Assembly: GCA_002410505.1 (NCBI GenBank)
Contig: DHSO01000001.1
Location: 1-29,062 of the forward strand
DNA: 29,062 nucleotides
Reading direction: 5' to 3'
From: Cloacimonetes bacterium UBA5284
Lineage (GTDB): Bacteria; Cloacimonadota; Cloacimonadia; Cloacimonadales; Cloacimonadaceae
Position 1 is the stretch's first letter, and the number at the start of each line of letters is the position of its first letter. A program made the position numbers and the translations under genes. Under the pieces are notes generated by a model that saw only the letters and a list, made by a program, of their open reading frames with translations, was not told the origin of the DNA and made no database searches. Positions 1 through 8,352 of the stretch are shown here, piece after piece.

Positions 1-11
1 CAGATTTCAGT

Positions 12-52
12 GACTCTTTATAGGGAGCCCGACAACCCGGAGGGGTCTTTTT
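12..52 (+). terminator. possible rho-independent terminator of an upstream gene
   Basis: GACTCT (12-17) can pair with GGGGTC (42-47) using two G-U pairs, and a GGG/CCC-rich stretch lies inside the loop. Five T residues (48-52) follow directly. This looks like the terminator of a plus-strand gene that ends before the window. The stem is imperfect, so the call is tentative. Confidence 0.3.
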
Positions 53-91
53 CTATCCGGCTGCTCTTTCTCCCCTGCCCGGATATTTATC

Positions 92-120
92 TTGACAGAA
101 AACGCGGCTTTTCCAGATTG
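92..120 (+). promoter_or_regulatory. putative promoter of tRNA-Leu(CAG)
   Basis: A perfect -35 hexamer TTGACA lies at 92-97, 37 bases before the tRNA 5' end. The region 17 bases downstream (115-120, AGATTG) is a poor -10 match, so the call rests on the -35 element and its position. Confidence 0.4.
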
Positions 121-134
121 GCTACACAGTATGT

Positions 135-222
135 GCTGAAGTGGTGAAATTGGTATACACGCTAGTTTCAGGGACTAGTGAGCAATACGCTCATGGGGGT
201 TCGAGTCCCCCCTTCAGCACCA
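135..222 (+). tRNA. tRNA-Leu (anticodon CAG), CCA encoded
   Basis: The sequence folds as a class II tRNA. The acceptor stem GCTGAAG (135-141) pairs with CTTCAGC (212-218), discriminator A is at 219 and the CCA end is encoded at 220-222. The anticodon loop reads TTCAGGG, giving CAG. There is a long variable arm (GAGC..GCTC type) and a T arm GGGGG-TTCGAGT-CCCCC. It reads CUG leucine codons. Confidence 0.97.
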
Positions 223-303
223 TTTTTGCATTCACCTGCAATATCAGCTGCACTTTCATCCTCCCCATAGCCGTATTTTTGAGCTCATAAGCAAATAAAA
301 AGA

Positions 304-332
304 TTGACGCGCAGAGCTATATCCCTTTTACT
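304..332 (+). promoter_or_regulatory. putative promoter of the cupin-phoH-alr operon
   Basis: TTGACG (304-309) is followed after 17 bases by TTTACT (327-332), a four-of-six match to the -10 consensus, and the first start codon is at 359. This is the only plausible promoter in the 136-base gap after the tRNA. The rest of the gap (223-303) holds nothing else I recognise. Confidence 0.4.
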
Positions 333-358
333 TGTTCTATCAAGATAAAGGAGAAGCT

Positions 359-877
359 ATGCGGAATTTTCGTGAGATAATCCAATTGCTAAACCTGCTG
401 CCCCATCCTGAAGGCGGATACTATCGCAGAAACTGGCAATCCGACATGCAAGCAGAAGTAGCAGATGAGACATTCAGAAAGATTCATAGCTTGCGTAGTA
501 TTGGTTCATCGATCATCTACCTGCTACCTTCGGAAGAAGTGAGCACATGGCACCGGATATCCTGCGACGAAATGTGGCATTTCTATGGAGGCAGCCCTCT
601 AAAACTGTATATTTTGGACAAGGACGAGGGGCTCATCTGCCGCATTCTGGGTATAGATCTTGAACAAGGACAAATGCCCCAATTCATTATTCCCCGCAAT
701 ACCTGGTTTTGTGCTGAAGTGTTCGAGGATGAATCTCACACCCTCTGTGGCTGCACTCTGTGGCCCTCCTTCAGTTATGCGGATTTTGATCTGGCGGATC
801 CACAGACATTGAAAAGAGAATTTCCCCTTCATGTAGAGCTTATAGACCACATCTTTGCAAAAACAAATAAGATATAG
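359..877 (+). CDS. cupin_5 (DUF985) family protein
   Basis: A 172-residue protein of the cupin_5/DUF985 family (Pfam PF06172). Visible family landmarks are LLPHPEGGYYRR near the N terminus, then a central stretch with a WHRI..DEMWHFYGG pattern that lays down the small beta-barrel and its histidine/glutamate pocket, and a C-terminal GCTLWPSFSYADF segment. Length is typical of the family. The biochemical role of bacterial members is not established; the fold suggests binding of a sugar or other small ligand. The start at 359 is chosen because AAAGGAG (347-353) sits at proper spacing; an earlier in-frame ATG at 332 has no ribosome-binding site. It is the first gene of a plus-strand unit, 13 bases before phoH. 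No signal peptide, so cytoplasmic. Confidence 0.85.
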   Translation: MRNFREIIQLLNLLPHPEGGYYRRNWQSDMQAEVADETFRKIHSLRSIGSSIIYLLPSEEVSTWHRISCDEMWHFYGGSPLKLYILDKDEGLICRILGIDLEQGQMPQFIIPRNTWFCAEVFEDESHTLCGCTLWPSFSYADFDLADPQTLKREFPLHVELIDHIFAKTNKI

Positions 878-890
878 AAACGGAGACGAA

Positions 891-2228
891 ATGGAAAAGA
901 AGATTTTTGTGCTGGATACGAATGTACTGATCCACAACCCCCGCGCACTGTTCGCGTTTGAAGATAACCGAGTAGTAGTCCCCATCGTTGTGATTGAAGA
1001 GATAGACCAGTTTAAGAAAGGTTTGGACGAGAAAAGCCGGAATGCCCGGCAGATTGGCAGATATCTGGACGACCTCAGAAAAATGGGCAAACTGCAAGAA
1101 GGAGTACCCACAGATCAGGGCGGAGTGATCCAGGTAACAGTGAATCGCGAGGTAACAGACGCAGCCTCGAAGCTGATCTTTATGGATAGAAACGATAACC
1201 TGATCATCGGAACGGCGCTCTATTTTCAGCAAAAATACCCCCAATCCCAAGTGGTTTTGGTGTCCAAAGACGTAAATGTGCGCATCAAAGCGGATACGGT
1301 GGGTATACACGCCGAAAACTTCGAGAATGATACAATCAATTTTGATGAATTCTATACAGGATGGACTCATGAAGAATTATCCGGAGAACTGGCGACCAAG
1401 CTGAAAAGCAGTGCCTATATCAACAATCCCTTTGAGAATTTGTTTCCCAATCAGTTTGTGAGAATCACTTCCGAGGGACACAGCGAAGACATCCAGAACC
1501 TGCGTTATAACTCTGAACACAACAAGCTGTATAAACTGAGCCACTATACCGGACAAGACGTGTTTGGCATCACCGCGCGCAATTTTGAGCAAGAGATGGC
1601 TTTGGATTTGCTCTTGGATGACGACATCAAATTGGTAAGCCTATCGGGTAAGGCCGGCACAGGAAAGACTCTATTGGCCATCGCTGCCGGGCTAACGAAA
1701 GTAGTGGACGAAGAACGCTATACCAGGCTGGTGATTTCCCGCCCGATCTCACCACTGGGCAAAGACTTGGGCTATCTCCCCGGAAATAAAGCCGAAAAAT
1801 TCAATCCCTGGATGCAACCCATATACGACAACATGGACATCCTGCTATCGCTGCACGATGATAAAAGTGAGAATCCCAAAAACAAGAAAAAAGCCACCAT
1901 AGAAGACTATATGGATTATGGTTTTCTGGAGCTGGAGCCGCTTACCTACATTCGCGGTCGTAGCTTGCCAGATCAATTCATCATCATCGATGAAGCGCAA
2001 AACTTGAGTCCCCACGAGATGAAGACAATCATTACTCGTGCCGGCCAAAATACCAAGGTAGTGCTTACCGGGGATCCCTATCAGATCGATATCCCCTATC
2101 TGGACGCCATCAGCAACGGCCTGTCAGTAGCAGTGGAAAAGCTAAAGGGTGAAGCTATGGTGGGGCACATGACCCTGGAGAAAGGTGAACGTTCTGCCCT
2201 GGCAGATCTGGCAGCGAAGTATTTCTGA
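891..2228 (+). CDS. phoH: PIN-PhoH family ATPase (YlaK/PhoH2 type)
   Basis: A 445-residue two-domain protein. Residues 5-150 form a PIN (nuclease-fold) domain starting with VLDTNVLIHNP, with acidic metal ligands such as D9 and further acidic residues around 99-102 and 127. Residues 220-445 form the PhoH P-loop ATPase, with Walker A GKAGTGKT (253-260) and Walker B IIIDEAQ (364-370). PhoH2-type proteins couple an RNA helicase-like ATPase to PIN ribonuclease activity, so an RNA-processing role is likely; the precise substrate is unknown. The start at 891 follows CGGAG (881-885). The stop overlaps the alr start by one base (TGATG, 2226-2230), which implies translational coupling. Length and domain order match the family. 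Confidence 0.9.
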   Translation: MEKKIFVLDTNVLIHNPRALFAFEDNRVVVPIVVIEEIDQFKKGLDEKSRNARQIGRYLDDLRKMGKLQEGVPTDQGGVIQVTVNREVTDAASKLIFMDRNDNLIIGTALYFQQKYPQSQVVLVSKDVNVRIKADTVGIHAENFENDTINFDEFYTGWTHEELSGELATKLKSSAYINNPFENLFPNQFVRITSEGHSEDIQNLRYNSEHNKLYKLSHYTGQDVFGITARNFEQEMALDLLLDDDIKLVSLSGKAGTGKTLLAIAAGLTKVVDEERYTRLVISRPISPLGKDLGYLPGNKAEKFNPWMQPIYDNMDILLSLHDDKSENPKNKKKATIEDYMDYGFLELEPLTYIRGRSLPDQFIIIDEAQNLSPHEMKTIITRAGQNTKVVLTGDPYQIDIPYLDAISNGLSVAVEKLKGEAMVGHMTLEKGERSALADLAAKYF

Positions 2229-4114
2229 TGAAACAAAATATCTCTGAACGCAGCTGGGTCGAGATAGACCTGGCTGCCTTTAGAAAGAACCTGCAGTTTC
2301 TTAAAGGCTATTTGAAGCCTCAACAAGATTTCCTGCAGATCGTAAAAGCAGATGCTTACGGGCACGGTGCCAAGGAAATCGCGGAAGCAGCCCTCGCTGA
2401 AGGAGCAGTGTATCTGGGAGTGGCAAATCTGGAAGAAGGAAAACTCCTTCGAATTCAAGGGATAGACGCCCCCATTCTGATCCTATCTCCCAGCTTACCG
2501 AATGAAATCGATGAGATCATCAAATACAATCTGGTACCGGCTGTGAGCAATATGGATTTTGCACTCAAGTTGTCCAAAGCAGCTTTGAAAGCAGAGCATT
2601 GGGTAAAAATCCACATAAAGATCGACACCGGTATGCATCGCAGTGGTTGCAGAAGCGATAAAGCGCTGATTTTTTTGGAAGATATTGCCGCACTGCCATC
2701 TTTGGAAATCGAGGGTATCTTCAGCCACTTCAGTTCTGCCGAAAACGATCCGGATTTTAGCCGGATGCAGGAAAGGCTGTTTCGCGAGCTCATTGATCGG
2801 ATACCCCGAAAAATCCCTTATGTCCATATTGCGAACAGCGCCGGTCTGATTAGCGGAAAAGCAGACTTCTGTAACCTGGTACGTTTGGGAATCTTCAGTT
2901 TCGGAATAGACAGCATCGGAACTCTGACGGATAGCCTGACGCCAGTGATGACCTTCAAATCTAGCTTGAGCCAGATCAAGGAAATTAAGCTGGGTGAAAG
3001 TGTTGGGTATCAACGGGAATGGATTGCCCCCCGGGACGGGCACTACGGCATAATCCCGATAGGATATGCCGATGGCTACGATTTTCTCTTATCAAACAAA
3101 GGGAAAGTGCTGGTATCTGGCTGCATCTGCCCAGTTATCGGCAGAATATCCATGGATATGATAAGCATCGACCTCAGTGCCGTCCCCAAGGCCAAATGCG
3201 GTGACGAAGTCGTGCTTTTGGGGAATGATCACCCCGAATTGCGGGTGGAAAATCTTGCCGCACTTTATAATGGCTCTGCCTATGAACTTCTGTGTCAAGT
3301 TGGACGCAGGGCGCGAAGATTTTTCAAGACGAAAGATCACATATTGCATAGTGCCCCTCTGGCTCGAAGGGACTTCATAGCTGCGGATTTTGGTGACAGC
3401 AAACTGAATCAGATCATCAGTTCAGCATTGGCAAAACGTCTGCAAAGCGATGAGATAGGAGACTTGATCTATCGTGAGATCTTGCGTACTTTCTTCTACA
3501 ACAAGGATCGTGACGTGCACTATCGCCGCGGCTTCATCCATGAGATCCGTTTTTCCGATAGTGACAACGAAGCTTATTTCAAGGCCGATACACGACTCAG
3601 ATACAGCAAAGTATTGGAAAGCGACTATTTCATCGTAGCTTGTGCCGCTTCAGACGAAATCTTGCGGGGCTACTTCATGCGCAAAGATGTGGAATACCGG
3701 TGGTTACTGGATCCCTCGCTGATTCTTAACACGGAAAACTTCAAGGTAAACTCCGTAAAAGTAAATGGATTAAGCCTTTCCAGCTCTCTGAAACACAGTC
3801 CCGAGGCCTTGGAAATTCGCTGCTCACATCCCGATCTGGAGCAGTTGCGCGGTAAAGAGTTGGAATTTGAGATCAATACCAGCACCTTGTATCCCAAATC
3901 TTCCCATCAGCTATCTGTCTTTATTTCGGAACTAACACGTGGAGTAGAGATATCATTCAGCTATCCGAAGTCTTTGGGGCATGTGGAACCAGTGAGCATA
4001 TTCTCCGGACAACAGAAGAATCCTCTATTGAGCTACAATGGGCAGTGCATCACCCTCAAAACCAAAGCGGATGAATGGATATTCCCCCTATCCGGAGTAG
4101 TATTTACATACTGA
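2228..4114 (+). CDS. alr: alanine racemase with a long unidentified C-terminal extension
   Basis: Residues 1 to about 368 are a complete fold-type III PLP alanine racemase, which interconverts L- and D-alanine for peptidoglycan. The PLP lysine is K40 in VKADAYGHG, the catalytic tyrosine of the partner subunit is Y261 (GESVGYQREW), the carboxylate-binding arginine region is MHRSG (136-140), and the beta-barrel C-terminal domain carries GRISMDM (305-311) and ELLCQVGRR (353-361). Standard Alr is about 360-390 residues; this one is 628. The remaining 260 residues (about 369-628) are not part of any alanine racemase I know. They start helical and become beta-rich, ending with an aromatic WIFPLSGVVFTY tail. 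No linker or signal peptide is seen. Translation is coupled to phoH by TGATG. Confidence 0.9.
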   Translation: MKQNISERSWVEIDLAAFRKNLQFLKGYLKPQQDFLQIVKADAYGHGAKEIAEAALAEGAVYLGVANLEEGKLLRIQGIDAPILILSPSLPNEIDEIIKYNLVPAVSNMDFALKLSKAALKAEHWVKIHIKIDTGMHRSGCRSDKALIFLEDIAALPSLEIEGIFSHFSSAENDPDFSRMQERLFRELIDRIPRKIPYVHIANSAGLISGKADFCNLVRLGIFSFGIDSIGTLTDSLTPVMTFKSSLSQIKEIKLGESVGYQREWIAPRDGHYGIIPIGYADGYDFLLSNKGKVLVSGCICPVIGRISMDMISIDLSAVPKAKCGDEVVLLGNDHPELRVENLAALYNGSAYELLCQVGRRARRFFKTKDHILHSAPLARRDFIAADFGDSKLNQIISSALAKRLQSDEIGDLIYREILRTFFYNKDRDVHYRRGFIHEIRFSDSDNEAYFKADTRLRYSKVLESDYFIVACAASDEILRGYFMRKDVEYRWLLDPSLILNTENFKVNSVKVNGLSLSSSLKHSPEALEIRCSHPDLEQLRGKELEFEINTSTLYPKSSHQLSVFISELTRGVEISFSYPKSLGHVEPVSIFSGQQKNPLLSYNGQCITLKTKADEWIFPLSGVVFTY

Positions 4115-4150
4115 TATCGGGGTCTTAGCACTGTGACAACAAGGAGTGTA

Positions 4151-6064
4151 TCAACCTATCTCAGGATGCTTATAATCTATCACGAGGATGGTGATGTCGT
4201 CTTTGTGCGTAGCACCGCGGGCGTATTTATGAACTTCGCTGAGGATGCCTTGGGCTGTTGTTTCAGGATTCGGTGGCGGCAGTTTTCGCAGGATATCTTC
4301 CAAGCCGGATAATCCCAAAAAGTCGTCTTGTGCATTCATAGCTTCTGTAATACCATCGGTAAAGAGGATTAACTCATCTCCAATATTCAGATCGATCTCG
4401 TCATAAGCTATCGGCATATCCTCAAACACACCCAATGCGGTACTGTGAGTTTCCGCGTAGCGCACATAACTGCGATCCATTTTTCGGATGAACAGAGGCA
4501 GATGACCGCAATTGGAGTATTGCATGTGCCCTGTCTTCAGATCGATGATACCCAATAGCGCAGTTACAAAATTGGTCTCGATATTATTGCGACACAGGAA
4601 GCTATTCAGCTTGCCCAGAAGTTCGCTGCTGTTTTTGTAAAAGGGTGCAATCGAGGGAAGTAAAGTTGACGCCATGGTCATCGCCATCGCCGCGACAATG
4701 CCTTTGCCCAGCACATCGGCAATCACAAAGCAGAAGTGATCTTCGTCGATCAAAAAATAGTCATATAAATCCCCGCCGATGTCCCCTGCCGGCTCCAGTA
4801 TGCCAAAGGCACGTATCTCCTTCAAGCCAAAGGGATGATCAGAATTTTTCGGGATCAATTTGTTTTGAATCTCACTGGCGTAGATCACATCCCCGCGGAT
4901 CTGATTCTTCTCTTCTGTGGTGATACGCAGATTTTGGATGTAATCCTTCAAAGAATTCTGCATCGCCGCAAAAGACTGAGCCAGCGTGCTTATCTCCAGT
5001 GAGTTGTCCAATATCGGTATCTGAGCATCAAAATCCCCTGCGCCGATTCGGTCTGCAGCTAAGGCCAGCCGTTTGAGAGGACGGGACACACTGAGAGCTC
5101 TGGCATAAATGATGATTGCCACAAAAAGGAATATCAGGATAGAAGCGATGGTCTGGATCATCAGGATGGTATCTACATCGCGCATCAGAATATCTTCCTC
5201 AACCGCGACGCCTACCGACCAGTGATTACTCTGCAGGGGCTGATAATATATCCAGGATTCGCCAAACGGAGATTTGTCTTTGATGTTTATATGTCCCTGC
5301 TCTCCGGATATCATGGCCTTACCGAGCTTTGCCAGCAATGGAGCTTTGTATTCTTCTGCCAGGCTGAACAGGCTGTGATTCATGATCATCTCTGTATCTG
5401 AATGCGCCACCAAAGTGCCGGTGGTGGAGATCAAGAAGCTGGAACCAATCTTGAAATATCCGGAACCGGAGATGATTTCCTGCAGATAGCCCAATTCGAT
5501 GTCAAAGCGCAACAGGCCTGTATTCACTCCCTTTTCAAAGATGGGCAGGCAATAAGAGATTATCATTTCCCCCTTACCTTCCGTGTCTACCCAAGGCTCT
5601 GTCCAATATGGCTTTTGCGTGATGTGTGGAATCTGAAACCAATCCTGAAAACGGTAATCTGTACCCCGAATCTCCCGAGATAGGAAACGATGCCGCATAG
5701 TGTACAGTATTATCGGTTCTTTCCCTTCATATACGCGATCTGCTACACATATCGAATGAACTTGAGGATTCTCCATCAGAATATCTTGCAAGAAGTTGAA
5801 GCGTTGCTCTTCGCTGAGGTCATAATTTAGTATGGCAGTGAGGCTGATACCGGCAAAACTCTCCACTCTAAAAAGAATTCCATCGATGAGATGGATCCGC
5901 TCGTGAGCCAGGTGCCGCATATTGTCCAGTTGATTATTCAGCATTACGCGGTGATAAAATGCTCTGGTAACCAATATGGAAGCCAGGAAAATGATCAACA
6001 TAAAGGCAAAGACAAAGTAGATCAATTGGTAGGCTAGAGTTCTATATTCTTTCCTATTCGGCAT
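4151..6064 (-). CDS. membrane sensor serine phosphatase (Cache-like sensor, HAMP, SpoIIE/PP2C domain)
   Basis: A 637-residue membrane protein. It has TM1 at about 12-33, an extracytoplasmic sensor of some 265 residues (dCache-like by layout), TM2 at about 299-320, a HAMP domain at about 321-375, a short coiled linker, and a SpoIIE/RsbU-type PP2C phosphatase at about 395-637. PP2C metal ligands are visible: D432 (GGDLYD), D450 (ADVLGKG), D570 (LFTDGITEA) and D622/D623 (KDDIT). RsbU-type enzymes dephosphorylate anti-sigma-factor antagonists or similar serine-phosphorylated switches. It overlaps the end of the upstream binding lipoprotein gene, so the pair is one operon. I chose the start at 6064 because AGGAG lies 10 bases upstream; an alternative ATG at 6082 would add six residues. 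Confidence 0.88.
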   Translation of the reverse strand: MPNRKEYRTLAYQLIYFVFAFMLIIFLASILVTRAFYHRVMLNNQLDNMRHLAHERIHLIDGILFRVESFAGISLTAILNYDLSEEQRFNFLQDILMENPQVHSICVADRVYEGKEPIILYTMRHRFLSREIRGTDYRFQDWFQIPHITQKPYWTEPWVDTEGKGEMIISYCLPIFEKGVNTGLLRFDIELGYLQEIISGSGYFKIGSSFLISTTGTLVAHSDTEMIMNHSLFSLAEEYKAPLLAKLGKAMISGEQGHINIKDKSPFGESWIYYQPLQSNHWSVGVAVEEDILMRDVDTILMIQTIASILIFLFVAIIIYARALSVSRPLKRLALAADRIGAGDFDAQIPILDNSLEISTLAQSFAAMQNSLKDYIQNLRITTEEKNQIRGDVIYASEIQNKLIPKNSDHPFGLKEIRAFGILEPAGDIGGDLYDYFLIDEDHFCFVIADVLGKGIVAAMAMTMASTLLPSIAPFYKNSSELLGKLNSFLCRNNIETNFVTALLGIIDLKTGHMQYSNCGHLPLFIRKMDRSYVRYAETHSTALGVFEDMPIAYDEIDLNIGDELILFTDGITEAMNAQDDFLGLSGLEDILRKLPPPNPETTAQGILSEVHKYARGATHKDDITILVIDYKHPEIG

Positions 6065-7073
6065 TTGGATAAAACTCCTCATAGGAGATCCGGCGAGGAA
6101 AATCCTGATACTCGATCATCAAATCCATGGCATCCTCATAATCCCTCTGCTTCAATATGCCCATCTCAGAAGTGTTTGGCATGATCGCTTCTTTCATATG
6201 GTTCAACATCCACAGCTGATGAGCCCGGTTTGCCCGGATATTATCGTCTTGCATCATCTTCAGCACCAAATCCAGAGTCTCTTCCACATGACTAAAAGCG
6301 TAGAGCCAACCGTCCAAAGTTGCTTTCACAAAAGCCTTGCATTCTTTTGCGTGAGCTTTATAGAATTGAGGGGTCGTATAAAAGCCTTCATCGGGCACAG
6401 TAAGCCCCAACTCCTGCTGCTCGGCGATAAAGAGATCATCTTGGGCAATGCCGGCTTGAAGAATCTGATGATACTCATTGTAATCCATGGCATTGATCAC
6501 ATCGACTGCATTTTGAGTAAAGAGATTGATCGACCAATCAATATTGATGATCTCCATGGGAATATTCTTCTTCGCCAGAAACAAGCGGGTTGCCATGTTT
6601 GATCCACTGCGCCATAGCCCCAGGCGTTTGCCCTTAAAATCCTCAAGAGAATTGATCCCGCGAGATTTCTTGCCCACCAGATACACGGAATTCTTCTGAT
6701 TGATCTGAGCAATGTTCACGATCTTTGTAGTCTCCCGACAGAGATCAAGTGCGTTCAATAAATCGATGTGAACGATATCTGAATGACCCTGTAACAAAGT
6801 ATCCACTGCCGGCTCGGTAAGCAAAACACTCTGCAACTGAACATCCAGACCGTGTTGAGCATAAAAGCCCTTGTTCAAAGCCATGTATATACCGGCAAAT
6901 TGCGCCTGAGTCTGCCACTTGGGACGGAATCGTATCGGGAAAAGAGTAGCATTGTCAGACACAGCTCTGGCAGGAAGATGCGTATCTTCACTCTCTGATT
7001 TGTTACCCTTGCAGGAAAACAACAATCCACATAAAATAAGCACTAACAAAATTCGTGTGTGTCGAACAAACAT
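6054..7073 (-). CDS. NMT1/THI5-like substrate-binding lipoprotein
   Basis: A 339-residue protein with a lipoprotein signal peptide (hydrophobic 8-20, lipobox LLFSC, acylated C21). The mature part is an NMT1/SsuA-type periplasmic binding protein: IRFRPKWQTQAQFAGIYMA followed by KGFYAQHGLDVQL, then a NSLEDFKGKRLGLWRSGSN stretch around the ligand cleft. This family binds small ligands such as thiamine pyrimidine precursors, taurine or other sulfonates; the ligand here cannot be read from sequence. No ABC permease or ATPase gene is adjacent. Instead the next gene, overlapping by 11 bases, is a membrane sensor phosphatase, which suggests this protein presents a ligand to a signalling receptor rather than to a transporter. 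AGGA lies just upstream of the start. Confidence 0.85.
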   Translation of the reverse strand: MFVRHTRILLVLILCGLLFSCKGNKSESEDTHLPARAVSDNATLFPIRFRPKWQTQAQFAGIYMALNKGFYAQHGLDVQLQSVLLTEPAVDTLLQGHSDIVHIDLLNALDLCRETTKIVNIAQINQKNSVYLVGKKSRGINSLEDFKGKRLGLWRSGSNMATRLFLAKKNIPMEIINIDWSINLFTQNAVDVINAMDYNEYHQILQAGIAQDDLFIAEQQELGLTVPDEGFYTTPQFYKAHAKECKAFVKATLDGWLYAFSHVEETLDLVLKMMQDDNIRANRAHQLWMLNHMKEAIMPNTSEMGILKQRDYEDAMDLMIEYQDFPRRISYEEFYPNAE

Positions 7074-7230
7074 CTGGTCCTATCCTTGGGCTTATGGCTG
7101 ATTATGATACTCTTAAGTTCGGTTTACAGACCGTTTATTCCAATCCCATAAACTACCGATAAGCGAAGTATCTCACTTAATGACACTATGCAATATTGAA
7201 CTTATGAGGCAACCAAAATCTTGACATATT

Positions 7231-7256
7231 ATTATATGACTGTGGAAATATATCAA
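7231..7256 (-). promoter_or_regulatory. possible promoter of the binding-lipoprotein/phosphatase operon
   Basis: On the minus strand a perfect TATAAT lies at 7231-7236 and TTGATA at 7251-7256. The spacer is only 14 bases, shorter than the usual 16-18, so the pair may not work together. The start codon is at 7073, implying a leader of about 150 bases with no clear structure. The rest of the 7074-7272 gap shows nothing else I can name. Confidence 0.25.
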
Positions 7257-7272
7257 CCGCTGCCACTAATCT

Positions 7273-8352
7273 TTAGTCTTCCAACAACATAGAAACTGCC
7301 AGGGCGACCGGTATTCTTCCCTCAGCCACCTGTTTGCGCAATTCCGGAAGATGTTGCTTGGTATGAGAAGATTGGAAAAACCTACTCAGCACCGCTTCGG
7401 ATATGAGGTCTTCAAACCACGCTGCGGTTTGCGACAAGCGCCGTTGCTCAAAAACTCCGGATTCACCTGTTTTGGCACAGAATTCCATGATTGTGTGCCA
7501 GATCATATCGATGCCATCACCGGTTCTTGCAGAGCAAATCTGAGCTTTGGTTTGCCATCCCCTGGTGGCATTGCGAATATAGTGCAAGGCATTGTTATAT
7601 TCTCTTTCTGCTACTTTTGCCCGGGGCAAATTATCGCCATCTGCTTTGTTTACCACAATCATATCCGCCAGCTCCATAATCCCTTTTTTGATGCCCTGAA
7701 GTTCGTCTCCCGCCCCGGTGATCTGCATCAAGAGAAAGAAATCAACCATGGAACGAACCGTGATCTCGCTCTGTCCCACCCCCACAGTTTCGATGAGGAT
7801 CACGTCGAAACCGGCAGCTTCACAAATCACAATGCTTTCTCTGGTTTTACGGGCCACACCGCCCAAGACTCCTGATGAAGGAGAAGGACGGATAAAGCTT
7901 TGAGGATGGCGAGAGAGCTCTTCCATGCGGGTTTTATCCCCCAGAATACTCCCTCGTGACAGACTGGATGAGGGATCAATTGCCAATACCGCCACCTTTT
8001 TTCCCTGAGCGATGAGGTGCATGCCAAAGCGTTCTATAAAACTGCTCTTCCCCACTCCCGGAACTCCCGTGATACCGATGCGTATCGAATTTCCCGAGAC
8101 GGGCAGGAGCCTTTTCAAAAGCTCCTGCGCCGGTTCGAAATGTTTGGGAGAATTACTTTCAACCAGAGTGATCGCGCGGGAGAGGATGGTACGGTTGTCG
8201 GATTTTACACCGGCCTCCAGTGCATCCAGATCCCATATTTTGCGTGCATGCGCTTTCCGGGGTTGAGCAGTAGATTCTTTCTTGAATACTACGGAGCTGG
8301 CAAAAGCCTTACCGGCTCCATCAGGTGTCCATTCCGGTTTACGTTTATCCAT
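7273..8352 (-). CDS. meaB: methylmalonyl-CoA mutase-associated GTPase MeaB
   Basis: A 359-residue G3E-family P-loop GTPase of the MeaB/ArgK group. Visible are the P-loop GVPGVGKS (96-103), a switch region with DPSSSLSRGSILGDKTRM (126-143), ETVGVGQSE (188-196) and the guanine-specificity motif NKAD (235-238). MeaB gates cobalamin loading of methylmalonyl-CoA mutase, protects it from inactivation, and helps eject damaged cofactor. Length is slightly above the usual 320-340 because of about 50 N-terminal residues before the family core. The start overlaps the stop of mutB by eight bases and follows a weak GGAA site, so it depends on mutB translation. It is the last gene of the mutase operon. Confidence 0.95.
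   Translation of the reverse strand: MDKRKPEWTPDGAGKAFASSVVFKKESTAQPRKAHARKIWDLDALEAGVKSDNRTILSRAITLVESNSPKHFEPAQELLKRLLPVSGNSIRIGITGVPGVGKSSFIERFGMHLIAQGKKVAVLAIDPSSSLSRGSILGDKTRMEELSRHPQSFIRPSPSSGVLGGVARKTRESIVICEAAGFDVILIETVGVGQSEITVRSMVDFFLLMQITGAGDELQGIKKGIMELADMIVVNKADGDNLPRAKVAEREYNNALHYIRNATRGWQTKAQICSARTGDGIDMIWHTIMEFCAKTGESGVFEQRRLSQTAAWFEDLISEAVLSRFFQSSHTKQHLPELRKQVAEGRIPVALAVSMLLED

Noticed and set aside
2495..3043. 182-codon minus-strand frame opposite alr
   Set aside because: Antisense to the conserved racemase core with no start signal or family resemblance.
7221..7236. Plus-strand TTGACA and AT-rich stretch that looks like a promoter
   Set aside because: No plus-strand gene follows; it would only drive antisense RNA into meaB.
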